Notes: a model not told the origin generated them from the sequence alone. A stretch of 64,000 bases of DNA from Anaerolineales bacterium (GCA_030583905.1 CP129481.1:2758136-2822135); one strand, 5' to 3'. Positions 43,561 to 52,535 are shown, counted from the stretch's first letter. Program-made: numbers and translations.

Positions 43561-44543
43561 TCCACAACATCCTTGCCGACCGCGAAAACGGATTCGATCA
43601 CATCTTCGATGGGCGCTGTTTCGACGGTGAGATCTTCCACCGCAAGATCGTTCAACAGGCGGGATGTAACCGCCGAAGTCTTTTCCTTCGGGACACGCAG
43701 CGTCACACGGGACCCTTCAGCTGATACCATGTCCCCGAACTGACTCCAGTCTGTAGCAGCGCTGTCCACGGTGAAGCCGATGGTCTTGAACGCCGAGAAT
43801 TTTTCGACAAGTTTCGAGAGATCGCCATCGAACAAAAGTTTGCCATGATGAATGACGATGATGCGCTTGCACAAAGCCTCCACATCCGCCATGTAGTGAC
43901 TGGTCAGCAGTACCGTCGCACCGTAGCGTTTGTTGTACTCCGCCACAAACGTGCGGATGCGTTTCTGCATGGTGACATCCAAGCCCAGCGTCGGCTCATC
44001 GAGGAAGAGAATCTTCGGCTTGTGCAACAATGCGCCGATGATTTCCATCTTCATGCGTTCCCCCAAAGACAAGTTACGCACTGGCTTTTGCACAAGATCA
44101 CTGACTTCGAGGATTTCAATGAACTCATCACGCGTGCGTTTGAATTCATCGCGCGGAATGCTGTAAATGGCACGTTGTAGATCGAAAGAATCCAGCGCGG
44201 GCAAATCCCATGAGAGTTGGTTACGATTGCCCATCACCAATGTGATCTGGCGCAGGAAGTCGTGCGAGCGTTTGGCAGGCTCGTACCCCAACACGGAGGT
44301 ACTGCCAGAGGTCGGGTGCAAAAGTCCGCTGAGCATTTTGAGCGTGGTAGTCTTCCCCGCGCCGTTGGGACCAAGAAAGCCCACCACCTCGCCGGGCTGA
44401 ATATCAAACGAGATTTCATCCACTGCTTTGACGTTTTTATAGCGGCGTTTGATCAATCCCAGCGCGGCGGCTTTCAAGCCTGCTTCCCGCTCGGGGACCT
44501 GATAATGTTTTGCCAGTTTCGAGATCGAAATGACAGAGGGCAT
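43557..44543 (-). CDS. ABC-2 exporter ATP-binding protein, module 2
   Basis: A 328-residue ATPase, the same length as module 1: Walker [29 protein letters not shown], signature NLSLGERMKMEIIGALLHKP and Walker B ILFLDEPTLGLDV. The pre-Walker insert (EAGLKAAALGLIKRRYKNVKAV) is retained. AGGAGAG precedes the ATG. Upstream lie a terminator (44596-44628), a 20-codon leader ORF and a promoter, which suggests control by attenuation. Confidence 0.9.
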   Translation of the reverse strand: MPSVISISKLAKHYQVPEREAGLKAAALGLIKRRYKNVKAVDEISFDIQPGEVVGFLGPNGAGKTTTLKMLSGLLHPTSGSTSVLGYEPAKRSHDFLRQITLVMGNRNQLSWDLPALDSFDLQRAIYSIPRDEFKRTRDEFIEILEVSDLVQKPVRNLSLGERMKMEIIGALLHKPKILFLDEPTLGLDVTMQKRIRTFVAEYNKRYGATVLLTSHYMADVEALCKRIIVIHHGKLLFDGDLSKLVEKFSAFKTIGFTVDSAATDWSQFGDMVSAEGSRVTLRVPKEKTSAVTSRLLNDLAVEDLTVETAPIEDVIESVFAVGKDVVE

Positions 44544-44595
44544 GAATTTATCTCTCCTGATTGAATTAATATTTTTCGGTTTCGCGCCCTCGGTT

Positions 44596-44628
44596 AATAA
44601 AAAAACCGCAGGGCAAACGCACCTGCGG
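44596..44628 (-). terminator. Terminator or attenuator before ABC module 2
   Basis: CCGCAGG/CCTGCGG (44622-44628 with 44606-44612 on the minus strand) with a 9-nt loop is followed by seven T. It ends 52 nt before the ATPase start codon and 21 nt after the leader ORF stop, so promoter-proximal transcripts must pass it. Confidence 0.87.
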
Positions 44629-44649
44629 CAGAGTTATACGGAATTGATA

Positions 44650-44712
44650 CTACCGAATCAACCTGCTGGGAGGTACGTAAACAGACAAGTTATTGGACAT
44701 CACAATCGCCAT
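44650..44712 (-). CDS. Putative 20-residue leader peptide
   Basis: An ATG with a perfect AAGGAGGT seven bases upstream opens a 20-codon frame, MAIVMSNNLSVYVPPSRLIR, ended by TAG. It lies between a sigma-70-like promoter and an intrinsic terminator, ahead of the ABC module 2 operon. The Val-Tyr-Val-Pro-Pro stretch includes a Pro-Pro pair, which can slow ribosomes. It may be an attenuation leader, as known for antibiotic-responsive exporters, or an independent small protein. No run of a single amino acid suggests amino-acid control. Confidence 0.55.
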   Translation of the reverse strand: MAIVMSNNLSVYVPPSRLIR

Positions 44713-44746
44713 GAGAAATACCTCCTTTCGGTTTAGAATATGCAAC

Positions 44747-44775
44747 AGTTTATCATACGAAAAAATGAAATGCAA
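44747..44775 (-). promoter_or_regulatory. Sigma-70-like promoter upstream of the leader ORF
   Basis: On the minus strand TTGCAT (44775-44770), a 17-bp spacer and TAAACT (44752-44747) precede the leader ORF; the start would lie about 30 nt before its ATG. Confidence 0.55.
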
Positions 44776-44800
44776 GTAGCATTTTCAAGGATGTGCAACG

Positions 44801-45301
44801 ATGACGACCAAACAAGAAATTGAGAAGGAATTGGATGAGACGTACACCCGCTTCATCTCTTTAGTGGAGTTGATCCCCGAATCCGAATATTCTCTCCCCT
44901 CTAGCAATCCCGCTTGGACGGTAGGCGATGTCCTGTTTCACATCACGCTTGGTCCGCGGGCGCTGGCATTGGAAGTGTGGATGACACTCCATGCGCGGGG
45001 ACTCTATCAATTGGCTATGCGCTACTTCCCGTCGCGGATGTTCAATCACATAAATGCGTGGTTCGGCAATCGCAAGCGTCGAATCAGCCGTCAGGGGCTG
45101 CTTAAGGCGTACGGGCAGGCGCACACAGTCATAAAGTCCAGATTGAAGCGGACTCGGGAGGAGGATTTGTCAAAATCGGTGATATATCCCAAAGATTATG
45201 TATCTGACCTCGCAGGAGAAGTCAGTGTGGAGCGGTTGTTTCGGTATGTGAAGGGACATTTCGATGCGCACGAAGAGGAAATTCGCGCCCGTTCGGGGTG
45301 A
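44801..45301 (+). CDS. DinB-like four-helix protein
   Basis: A 166-residue soluble protein of DinB/MDMPI-like type: ELDETYTRFISLVELIPESEYSLPSSNPAWTVGDVLFHITLG near the start and LFRYVKGHFDAHEEEIRA at the end. The His in DVLFHI and the HFDAHEEE His residues fit the metal-binding triad of the fold. The role is unknown; relatives are thiol-dependent transferases. AAGGA is upstream of the ATG. It is divergent from the leader ORF. Confidence 0.75.
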   Translation: MTTKQEIEKELDETYTRFISLVELIPESEYSLPSSNPAWTVGDVLFHITLGPRALALEVWMTLHARGLYQLAMRYFPSRMFNHINAWFGNRKRRISRQGLLKAYGQAHTVIKSRLKRTREEDLSKSVIYPKDYVSDLAGEVSVERLFRYVKGHFDAHEEEIRARSG

Positions 45302-45403
45302 ATTTCTCTGGTATAATTCTGCCCCGTGACTGGTCCTGCCTTACGGTTTCGCGCTGTGGGCATGGAGACCTGCAAAAGAATCTACAGAAAGGAAGCATAC
45401 GTC

Positions 45404-45676
45404 ATGCCGCTCGCGAAAGAAGTCAAGACAAAGGCGATCGAGGATTTTCATCGCCACGAGAAGGATACCGGTTCGCCCGAAGTGCAAATCGCCATCCTGA
45501 CAAACCGCATCACTCAGCTTACTGAGCACTTGCGCGCCAACAAGCAGGATCAATCCTGCCGCCGCGGTCTGCTTAAACTGGTTGGTCAGCGCCGCCGGTT
45601 GCTCGCGTACCTGCGTAAAAGCAATTACCAGAGCTACCTCAACGTTACCGACCGTTTGCAGCTCCGCCGCAAATAA
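45404..45676 (+). CDS. rpsO: 30S ribosomal protein S15
   Basis: A 90-residue protein, the usual length, with HRHEKDTGSPEVQIAILTNRITQLTEHL, DQSCRRGLLKLVGQRRRLLAYL and YQSYLNVTDRLQLRRK, diagnostic of S15. It binds 16S rRNA in the 30S platform. The start is the ATG after AAAGGAAG; upstream in-frame codons are not S15-like. As in many bacteria it precedes pnp. Confidence 0.97.
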   Translation: MPLAKEVKTKAIEDFHRHEKDTGSPEVQIAILTNRITQLTEHLRANKQDQSCRRGLLKLVGQRRRLLAYLRKSNYQSYLNVTDRLQLRRK

Positions 45677-45691
45677 ATAGCACGTCAACCC

Positions 45692-45719
45692 GTAGGGGCA
45701 CGACATGTCGTGCCCCTAC
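45692..45719. repeat. 28-bp perfect palindromic repeat between rpsO and pnp
   Basis: GTAGGGGCACGACA and TGTCGTGCCCCTAC are exact reverse complements with no loop. The GTAGGGGCACGAC text is of a kind often dispersed in multiple copies between genes. Lacking a T tract, it is not a typical terminator but could be a processing site. Confidence 0.8.
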
Positions 45720-45810
45720 ATTGTGTAAACCCGCAGTCAGGAATTGAATAGCGCGAACAACATGGTTGTTCCCACTCTTCAGTCCCTGACCCAAGGCGGA
45801 ATGTTATTGA

Positions 45811-45848
45811 GACAGTACAATACTGTCGAAGCAGGAGCCACCTCCTGC
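45811..45848 (+). promoter_or_regulatory. Two hairpins in the pnp 5' leader
   Basis: GACAGTA/TACTGTC (45811-45827) and GCAGGAG/CTCCTGC (45831-45848) are perfect 7-bp stems just before the pnp Shine-Dalgarno (AGGAGA at about 45858). In Escherichia coli the pnp leader hairpin is cleaved by RNase III for autoregulation; a similar role is possible here. Confidence 0.55.
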
Positions 45849-45869
45849 CCCATGTATAGGAGATAAAAA

Positions 45870-48114
45870 ATGAATTTCGAAGGAAAAAAGTATTCAGCCG
45901 TCGTTGGAAACAAGACGGTCTCGATTGAGACGGGTCGCCTTGCCGGACAGGCTGGCGGCGCGCTCACGCTCGGCATTGAAGACGCGATCGTGTTCGCATC
46001 CGCCACCATGGGTGGCGTGCGCGAAGGCATCGACTTCTTCCCGCTCAGTGTGGAATATGAAGAGCGTTTGTATGCGGGCGGCAAGATCCCTGGTTCGTTC
46101 TTCCGCCGCGAAGGACGCGCTTCGACCGAGTCGATCCTCACCGCACGCCTGACCGACCGCCCGCTGCGTCCGCTCTTTCAGGACGGCATGCGCAACGAAG
46201 TGCAGGTCATCATGTACTCGTTCTCGTCCGACGGCGTCAACCCGCTGGACATTCTGGCGATCAACGCCGCATCTGCCGCGATCATGATCTCGGACATTCC
46301 GTGGGGCGGTCCGGTCGGCGCGGTGCGCGTGGGACGCGTGAACGGCGAATTCGTCATCAACCCGACCTTTGCGGAAATGGACGCTTCCGACCTGGACCTG
46401 AGAATTGCCGGCACCAAGGAAGCGATTCTCATGGTGGAGTGCGGCGCACTCGAAATCCCCGACGATGTGATGGTGGAAGCGCTGGAATTGGGACACAAAT
46501 CCATTCAGCCGTTGATCGACCTGCAATTGCAGATGGCAGCCGAAATTGGCAAGCCGAAGCGTGAGATCAAGTTGTACCTGCCGAGTGAAGAAGTTAAAAA
46601 GAAAGTATTCGACCGCGTCAGCGGACCGATGAACGAATTGCTCGATAAACCGCTTTCCAAGGTGGAGTTTTATAGCGGCATGACCGCCATCAAAGAAGAA
46701 ACCGAAGCGGAATTCTGCACCGTGCCGGATGGCGCAAATCCCGCCGCCTATATGGCAGTGAACGAATTCCGCGAGGCATTCGAACTGGCGGAACAGGCGG
46801 TTGTGCGTGAGCGGATTCTGGGGATGGGCAAGCGTCCCGACGGACGCACGCCGACCGATATTCGCCCGATCTGGTGCGACGTGGGTGTTTCTCCCCGCGC
46901 GCACGGAACCGGTCTGTTCACACCGCGGCGAGACTCAAATTCTCTCCTTTGCCACGCTCGGCACGCTGGGCGAAGCGCAGGAGTTGGATAACCTCTCCCC
47001 CAACGATACCAAACGCTACATGCACCACTACAATTTCCCGCCGTTCTCCGTCGGTGAGACCAGACCTCTTCGCGGACAGAGCAGGCGCGAGGTCGGGCAT
47101 GGGGCGCTGGCAGAACGCGCTCTCGAACCTGTGCTGCCTGCCGAGGAATCCTTCCCGTATGCGATCCGCGTCGTGTCCGAGGCGTTGTCCTCGAACGGCT
47201 CGACCTCCATGGGATCGGTCTGCGGTTCGACGCTGGCATTGATGGATGCGGGTGTGCCGATAAAATCTCCCGTCTCCGGCGTAGCGATGGGTCTTATTAC
47301 TGACGAAACAGGGCGCTACAAGATCCTGACCGATATTCAGGGAACCGAAGACCACCTCGGCGACATGGATTTCAAGGTGGCTGGAACCGCCGCGGGGATC
47401 ACCGCCCTGCAAATGGATATCAAGATCAGCGGCTTGAGCACGCAGATGATGAAGGAAGCGCTCGAACAGGCTCGCACGGCGCGCATGTCCATTATGGAAA
47501 AGATGCTGGCGGTACTTTCCGAACCACGCACGGAATTGAAGCCGCATGCACCGCGCATCATTACCGTGAAGATCCCCGTCGATAAGATCGGCGCATTGAT
47601 CGGACCGGGCGGCAAGAACATCCGCGCCCTGCAGGAAGAAACGGGCGTCAAGATCGACATCGAAGAAGACGGCACCGTGTACATTGCATCCACAAGCGCC
47701 GAGGGTGCAAAGATCGCACAGGAACGCATCGAAGGGATGAGCGAAAGCCCTGTGATCGGCAACATCTACACCGGCAAAGTGGTGCGTATTGAGGCATTTG
47801 GTGCGTTCGTGAACATCATGCCCGGCGTGGACGGTCTCGTGCACATCTCCCAACTTGACAGCGAACGCGTTGAAAAGGTCGAGGATGTGTGCGTGCTCGG
47901 CGATGAACTGACCGTGATGGTGACGGACATCGATCCGCAAGGCAAGATCCGCCTTTCGCGTCAGGCGGTACTGGAAGGCTGGTCTGCCGAGGAAGCCCGC
48001 GAAAAGGATAAGGGCGGCGGTGGACGCGGAGGCGGCGGAAGAGGCGGTCCACGCGGAGGCGGAAATCGCGGCGGAGATCGTCGCGGCGGCGGTGGTGACC
48101 GCAACCGCAGATAG
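45870..48114 (+). CDS. pnp: Polyribonucleotide nucleotidyltransferase, interrupted by a one-base frameshift
   Basis: PNPase degrades RNA 3' to 5' using phosphate. The first frame (45870 to about 46919) carries the first RNase PH-like half and helical domain up to [19 protein letters not shown]. The protein continues in the +1 frame from about 46924 with [20 protein letters not shown], the second catalytic core ([20 protein letters not shown]), the KH domain ([20 protein letters not shown]) and S1 domain ([27 protein letters not shown]), ending in a Gly/Arg-rich tail. ACAC at 46920-46923 holds one base too many. Removing it gives 747 residues, a normal length. A sequencing error is likelier than gene loss. 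Confidence 0.88.
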
Positions 48115-48124
48115 TCAGGAACAG

Positions 48125-48160
48125 ACTTCCGAAGTCACAACAGGCTTCGGAAGTTTTTTT
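48125..48160 (+). terminator. Rho-independent terminator after pnp
   Basis: ACTTCCGAAG/CTTCGGAAGT (48125-48134 and 48145-48154) is followed by a T run. The Shine-Dalgarno of prfC begins right after it. Confidence 0.9.
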
Positions 48161-48168
48161 GGAGAATC

Positions 48169-49779
48169 ATGCTTAACGCACCAATCACTGAAACCCAATC
48201 CATCGCAAGCGCCATTGCAACACGGCGGACGTTTGCGGTCATCTCTCACCCGGATGCAGGCAAGACCACGCTGACCGAGAAGCTGCTGCTGTACGGCAAC
48301 GCCATCGAACTGGCGGGCAACGTCCGCGCGCGAAAGAACCAACGCGCCACCACATCCGACTGGATGGAGATGGAGCGCGAGCGCGGCATTTCCATCACTT
48401 CCACCGTACTGCAATTCCCGTATCGCGGGCATGTCATCAATCTGCTCGATACGCCGGGACATCAAGACTTTTCCGAAGACACCTACCGCACGCTCTCCGC
48501 AGTGGACAGCGCCGTAATGGTCATCGATGCGGCGAAAGGCATCGAGCCGCAAACACTGAAACTCTTCGAAGTCTGCCGCAAGCGCGGCATTCCCATCTTT
48601 ACCTTTATCAACAAGATGGATCGTCCCGCCCGCGACCCATTGGACCTGCTGGATGAGATCCGCAAAGTGCTGGGCATGGAACCTGTGCCCATGAACTGGC
48701 CCGTGGGTGACGGTCCGCAATTTGTCGGCGTGTATGACCGCGGGGAAAACGGCGTGTATCTTTATGAGCGCACTGAGCGCAATGAAAAGATCGCGCCGGA
48801 AGTATTCGTGCAAATGGACGATCTGGTGAAGCGGAACATTCTCACCCCCGACAAATTTAACCACTTGAAAGAAACGGTCGAATTGTTGAGCGAAGCGGGC
48901 GTGACCTTCGACCACGACGCCGTGCTCAAAGAGAAACAAACGCCTGTATTTTTTGGCAGCGCGTTGACCAACTTCGGCGTGCGCATGTTCCTCGACGCTT
49001 TCATCCAGTTCGCTCCGCCGCCGCAAGCCTACGTCAGCGATGCGGGCGCGGTCTCGCCGGAGGATGAAGCGTTTACGGGTTTCATCTTCAAAATTCAGGC
49101 GAACATGAATCCGAAACACCGTGACAGCGTCGCCTTCCTGCGCATCTGCTCGGGCAAATTCGAGCGCGGCATGGACCTTTTACACGCACAGAGCGGAAAA
49201 ACGCTCAAGCTGATGCGCCCCTATAAAGCGTTTGCCAACGAACGCGAGATCATTGACCAAGCATTCCCCGGCGATGTGCTGGGACTTCCCAATAACGGAA
49301 CCTTCGCCATCGGCGACACGCTCTGCTCCGGAAAAACGCTTCAATTCGCGCCGATACCGAGATTCCAACCCGAGCATTTTGCCCTGCTGAGAAATCTCGA
49401 CGTGGGCAAGTCCAAACAATTCGCCAAGGGACTCCAGCAACTCGAAAGCGAAGGTGCGGTGCAGATCCTCTACAACGTCAATGCTTTCAAGCGCGAGCCG
49501 ATCCTTGCCGTGGTCGGGCAGTTGCAATTCGACGTGGTACAGGCGCGTCTCGAATCAGAGTATAACGTCAAGACCGAGCTGGAACGCATGTCGCACTCTT
49601 TCCTGCGCTGGGTCATCGGCGAAGACAAAGACATCGAATCCCTGCAAAATCGCGGCGACGCCATCCTCGCACGTGATTCTCGAAATGCGTGGGCGATGCT
49701 CTTCCAAACGCCTTTCCTGCTCAAATATTACTCCGAGAAAAATCCAAACCTGAAGTTTGTGGATATTTCCGAACTCTAG
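48169..49779 (+). CDS. prfC: Peptide chain release factor 3
   Basis: A 536-residue GTPase that recycles RF1/RF2 from the ribosome. G1 is SHPDAGKTTLTEKLL, followed by RARKNQRATTSDWMEMERERGISITSTV (an RF3 hallmark), G3 DTPGHQDFSEDTYR and G4 NKMDR. The C-terminal part with VGQLQFDVVQARLESEYNVK is typical of RF3 rather than EF-G. GGAG precedes the ATG. It is transcribed alone between two terminators. Confidence 0.95.
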   Translation: MLNAPITETQSIASAIATRRTFAVISHPDAGKTTLTEKLLLYGNAIELAGNVRARKNQRATTSDWMEMERERGISITSTVLQFPYRGHVINLLDTPGHQDFSEDTYRTLSAVDSAVMVIDAAKGIEPQTLKLFEVCRKRGIPIFTFINKMDRPARDPLDLLDEIRKVLGMEPVPMNWPVGDGPQFVGVYDRGENGVYLYERTERNEKIAPEVFVQMDDLVKRNILTPDKFNHLKETVELLSEAGVTFDHDAVLKEKQTPVFFGSALTNFGVRMFLDAFIQFAPPPQAYVSDAGAVSPEDEAFTGFIFKIQANMNPKHRDSVAFLRICSGKFERGMDLLHAQSGKTLKLMRPYKAFANEREIIDQAFPGDVLGLPNNGTFAIGDTLCSGKTLQFAPIPRFQPEHFALLRNLDVGKSKQFAKGLQQLESEGAVQILYNVNAFKREPILAVVGQLQFDVVQARLESEYNVKTELERMSHSFLRWVIGEDKDIESLQNRGDAILARDSRNAWAMLFQTPFLLKYYSEKNPNLKFVDISEL

Positions 49780-49782
49780 CCC

Positions 49783-49819
49783 AAAAAGGGGCGGTCATTA
49801 AACAGACCGCCCCTTTTTT
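49783..49819 (+). terminator. Rho-independent terminator after prfC
   Basis: AAAAAGGGGCGGTC (49783-49796) pairs with GACCGCCCCTTTTT (49805-49818) and is followed by T. It works in principle on both strands. Confidence 0.92.
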
Positions 49820-49904
49820 CATCAATACGCCGACACTTAATCCTGCATTTGGGGTTTCATTCTGCAACGGGTTCACCCCCAAAAACAACCAGAGGAGACC
49901 AACC

Positions 49905-50792
49905 ATGCAAGAGAGTGTACTTTCGAATGTCGTACTTCCGTTAGCGATCATTATCATCATGGTCACATTGGGCATGACGCTGACCCTCGCAGACTTCAGA
50001 CGTGTCGCCGCCCAGCCCAAGCAGGTGCTGATCGGGCTTCTGTGTCAATTGGTACTGCTTCCCCTGCTGGGATTTGCCATTGCGGGCGCATTCTCCCTCG
50101 CGCCTGTGTATGCCATCAGCATCGTCCTGCTGGCAGCCGCACCCGGTGGAGCGACCTCCAACCTGATCGTCCACGCCGCGGACGGGGACCGCGCTCTCTC
50201 CGTCACCCTGACCGCCATCTCGAACATGCTCGCCTGGTTCACCATCCCCTTCCTGCTTGGCATCGCCTACACCACCTATGGAAGCGGCGCATTGAGCATT
50301 GATTTCCCCGTTGTCAGCACCATGGTGCAGGTTGCCGCGCTGACCGTCATCCCGGTGCTGATCGGTATGGGCATCCGCAGTTGGAAGCCCGATTTCGCCG
50401 AGAACAGCAAACGCTGGTCGAAGATCTTCGCGGGCGGCTTTCTGTTCCTCGTCATCCTCGCGCTCATCATCCAAAACTGGGATGTGATCGTCAACGATGG
50501 TCCGCGCTTTGCCCCGGCATTCATCACGCTGAACATCGCCGCACTGGTGATCGGCTTTGTCGTTTCCCGTCTGGCAGGCATCAACACGGTACAGACCGGC
50601 ACCATTGCCATCGAGACCGGCATTCAAAACTCCACTCTTGCCATCACCGTCGCGCTGACCATCCTCAATAACAACGAGATGGCTGTCGTCCCGGGCTTGT
50701 ACGCCATCTGGATGTATGTTACAGGCTTCGCGCTCGCCTACTGGATGGCTCGTAACGCTCCGGCAGGGAAAACCGAAGGGGTGCCTGCGTAG
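49905..50792 (+). CDS. Bile acid:sodium symporter (BASS) family transporter
   Basis: A 295-residue membrane protein with nine to ten helices: LGMTLTLADFRRVAAQPKQVLIGLLCQLVLLPLLGF and LLAAAPGGATSNLIVHAADGDRALSVTLTAISN, the Na+-binding region of BASS carriers, then GIQNSTLAITVALTIL in the second crossover helix. It probably imports an organic anion with Na+. AGAGGAGA lies before the ATG at 49905; the longer frame runs back into prfC. Confidence 0.88.
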   Translation: MQESVLSNVVLPLAIIIIMVTLGMTLTLADFRRVAAQPKQVLIGLLCQLVLLPLLGFAIAGAFSLAPVYAISIVLLAAAPGGATSNLIVHAADGDRALSVTLTAISNMLAWFTIPFLLGIAYTTYGSGALSIDFPVVSTMVQVAALTVIPVLIGMGIRSWKPDFAENSKRWSKIFAGGFLFLVILALIIQNWDVIVNDGPRFAPAFITLNIAALVIGFVVSRLAGINTVQTGTIAIETGIQNSTLAITVALTILNNNEMAVVPGLYAIWMYVTGFALAYWMARNAPAGKTEGVPA

Positions 50793-50810
50793 TTCTTTCT
50801 CTCGCACACA

Positions 50811-50843
50811 AGCGGACGAAGGCAATTCTTCGTCCGCTTTTTA
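50811..50843 (+). terminator. Rho-independent terminator
   Basis: An 11-bp perfect stem AGCGGACGAAG/CTTCGTCCGCT (50811-50821 and 50828-50838) is followed by five T. Confidence 0.9.
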
Positions 50844-50862
50844 TGTTAAACTCACCATCTCC

Positions 50863-52122
50863 ATGTTCTCGAAGATAAAACTACTCTATCATACCTACCC
50901 CAAACAATACTGGCTGATGACCGTGGGAATGGTCATCAGCACAGCTGGTGGAAGCATGATCTGGCCCTTCATGCTGATCTACGTCAGCGGAAAACTGGAT
51001 ATGCCGCTCAGCACCGTCGCTGCGCTCATTTCCGTCAATGCGGGCACAGGCTTGTTCTCCTCTTTTTTAGCAGGCACACTTTCCGACCGGATCGGACGCA
51101 AAGCCGTGATGGTCTTCAGCCTTGCCGGCAACGGCATTGCCTATTACCTGCTCATGCACGCAGAGACATATCCGCACTTCTTTGGTCTGATGATCCTGAT
51201 CGGCTTATCGAACCCTCTGTATCAAGTCGGTTCGGATGCTATGCTGGCGGATATCATCCCGCCCGAAAAGCGCACCGACGCCTACGCCTTCAACCGCATC
51301 GCTCATAATGCCGCGTTTGGCATGGGTCCTGCCATCGGGGGATTCCTTGCGTCCACTTCGTACAATCTGGCATTTTACGGCGCGGCGGCGGGTTTCATTA
51401 TCTACAGCCTGCTGATACTCGTCCTTGCGCGCGAGACGCTGGAGAAACACGTCGGCATAGCGAAAGGCTCATCGTCCGAGAAACAGGCGGGAGCGGAGAA
51501 CGAGGCGCAACGTCGCGGCGGGTATGCGCGCGTTTTCAAAGATAAGGCATACATGGCATTCGTCGCGCTCATTGGCTTGGGTCTCATCGCCCCTTCACTG
51601 TTATGGATCCTGATGCCCGTGTACGCCAAAACCAATTTCGGTGTGCCGGAATCGCTCTACGGCTGGATACCGACCACCAACGCCTTCATGTGCGTTTTTA
51701 TTCAGTATGCGGTCACACAAGTCACGCGTAAATTCAAAGCACTGCCTGTCGTCGCGGCGGGCATGCTCATCTACGCGGTCGGAACGGGCAGCGTCGCCCT
51801 CATGACGGGCTTTTGGGGCTTCTGGCTCAGCATGGTCCTCCTGACCTTCGGCGAGTTGATCCTCGTGCCGGTCGCCAGCAAGTACGTGGCGGATGTTTCG
51901 CCTGCCGACCTGCGCGGCAGGTATATGAGCATGTACTGGTTCGGGTGGGGCATCTCCCGCACGCTCGCCCCGCTTATCGGCGGATTTCTCAATGACAGCA
52001 TTTCCCCTGGATCGATCTGGATGGGAGGTCTGCTGCTCGGCTTGACCAGCACTCTCGGCTTGATCCTGCTCCGCAACATTACAGAAACCCGCGCTGCGCT
52101 TCGCGCCCGACCTCAAACCTGA
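50863..52122 (+). CDS. MFS transporter, multidrug-efflux type
   Basis: A 419-residue, 12-helix major facilitator. GTLSDRIGRKAVMVFSL is the MFS loop 2-3 motif, NRIAHNAAFGMGPAIGGFLA is antiporter motif C in helix 5, and SPADLRGRYMSMYWFGWGISRTLAPLIGGFLND lies in helix 10-11. It resembles MdtH/YceL-type drug exporters. The Shine-Dalgarno is weak; translation starts about 20 nt after the preceding terminator. The VOC gene follows after 23 nt. Confidence 0.87.
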   Translation: MFSKIKLLYHTYPKQYWLMTVGMVISTAGGSMIWPFMLIYVSGKLDMPLSTVAALISVNAGTGLFSSFLAGTLSDRIGRKAVMVFSLAGNGIAYYLLMHAETYPHFFGLMILIGLSNPLYQVGSDAMLADIIPPEKRTDAYAFNRIAHNAAFGMGPAIGGFLASTSYNLAFYGAAAGFIIYSLLILVLARETLEKHVGIAKGSSSEKQAGAENEAQRRGGYARVFKDKAYMAFVALIGLGLIAPSLLWILMPVYAKTNFGVPESLYGWIPTTNAFMCVFIQYAVTQVTRKFKALPVVAAGMLIYAVGTGSVALMTGFWGFWLSMVLLTFGELILVPVASKYVADVSPADLRGRYMSMYWFGWGISRTLAPLIGGFLNDSISPGSIWMGGLLLGLTSTLGLILLRNITETRAALRARPQT

Positions 52123-52145
52123 TTCCCCGCACAGGAGGTTTTTCC

Positions 52146-52535
52146 TTGTCCCAATCCCTTGCCCATCTCACCTATCTCGTCCGCGAATACGACGAAGCCA
52201 TCGCGTACTTCGCCGAAACATTAAAATTCGACATTCTTGAAGATACGCCGCTAGGGCATGGCAAGCGCTGGGTGCTCGTCCGTCCGCGCGGAAGCACTGG
52301 AGCGTCCCTTCTGCTTGCCAAAGCCGCCACGCCTGAACAGGAAGCATTCATTGGCAAACAGGGCGGCGGACACGTCTTTCTTTTTGTGCACACCGACAAT
52401 TTTTGGCTCGAGTACAATAACCTGAGATCGCGCGGCGTGGAATTTCTGGAGGAACCGCGCACCGAAGCCTACGGCACTGCCGTTGTGTTCAAGGACCTGT
52501 ACGGTAATAAATGGGATCTGTTGCAACCAAAATAA
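52146..52535 (+). CDS. VOC (glyoxalase/bleomycin-resistance) family protein
   Basis: A 129-residue protein with two beta-alpha-beta-beta-beta modules: LAHLTYLVREYDEAIAYFAETLKFDI at the start, GGGHVFLFVHTDNFWLEYNNLRSRGVEFLEEPRTEAYGTAVVFKDLYGNKWDLLQP at the end. Starting at TTG is well supported: AGGAGG is seven bases upstream and there is no ATG until the middle of the domain. The His in LAHLTYLV and the Glu near the end could bind metal. Substrate unknown. Confidence 0.85.
   Translation: MSQSLAHLTYLVREYDEAIAYFAETLKFDILEDTPLGHGKRWVLVRPRGSTGASLLLAKAATPEQEAFIGKQGGGHVFLFVHTDNFWLEYNNLRSRGVEFLEEPRTEAYGTAVVFKDLYGNKWDLLQPK

Noticed and set aside
46801..46923. The second pnp reading frame as a separate gene starting at 46801
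   Set aside because: The first 40 codons of that frame are not PNPase-like and overlap the true first half; homology begins only at the shift point.
45894..47940. Two long minus-strand frames opposite pnp
   Set aside because: They mirror conserved PNPase codons and contain no domain of their own.
48012..48112. GGN-rich repeats at the end of pnp as a CRISPR-like or mobile repeat
   Set aside because: They encode the Gly/Arg-rich tail typical of PNPases in several phyla; no spacers or regular repeat length.
48115..49119. Minus-strand frame opposite prfC
   Set aside because: Shadow of the GTPase gene; no start signal and no family resemblance.
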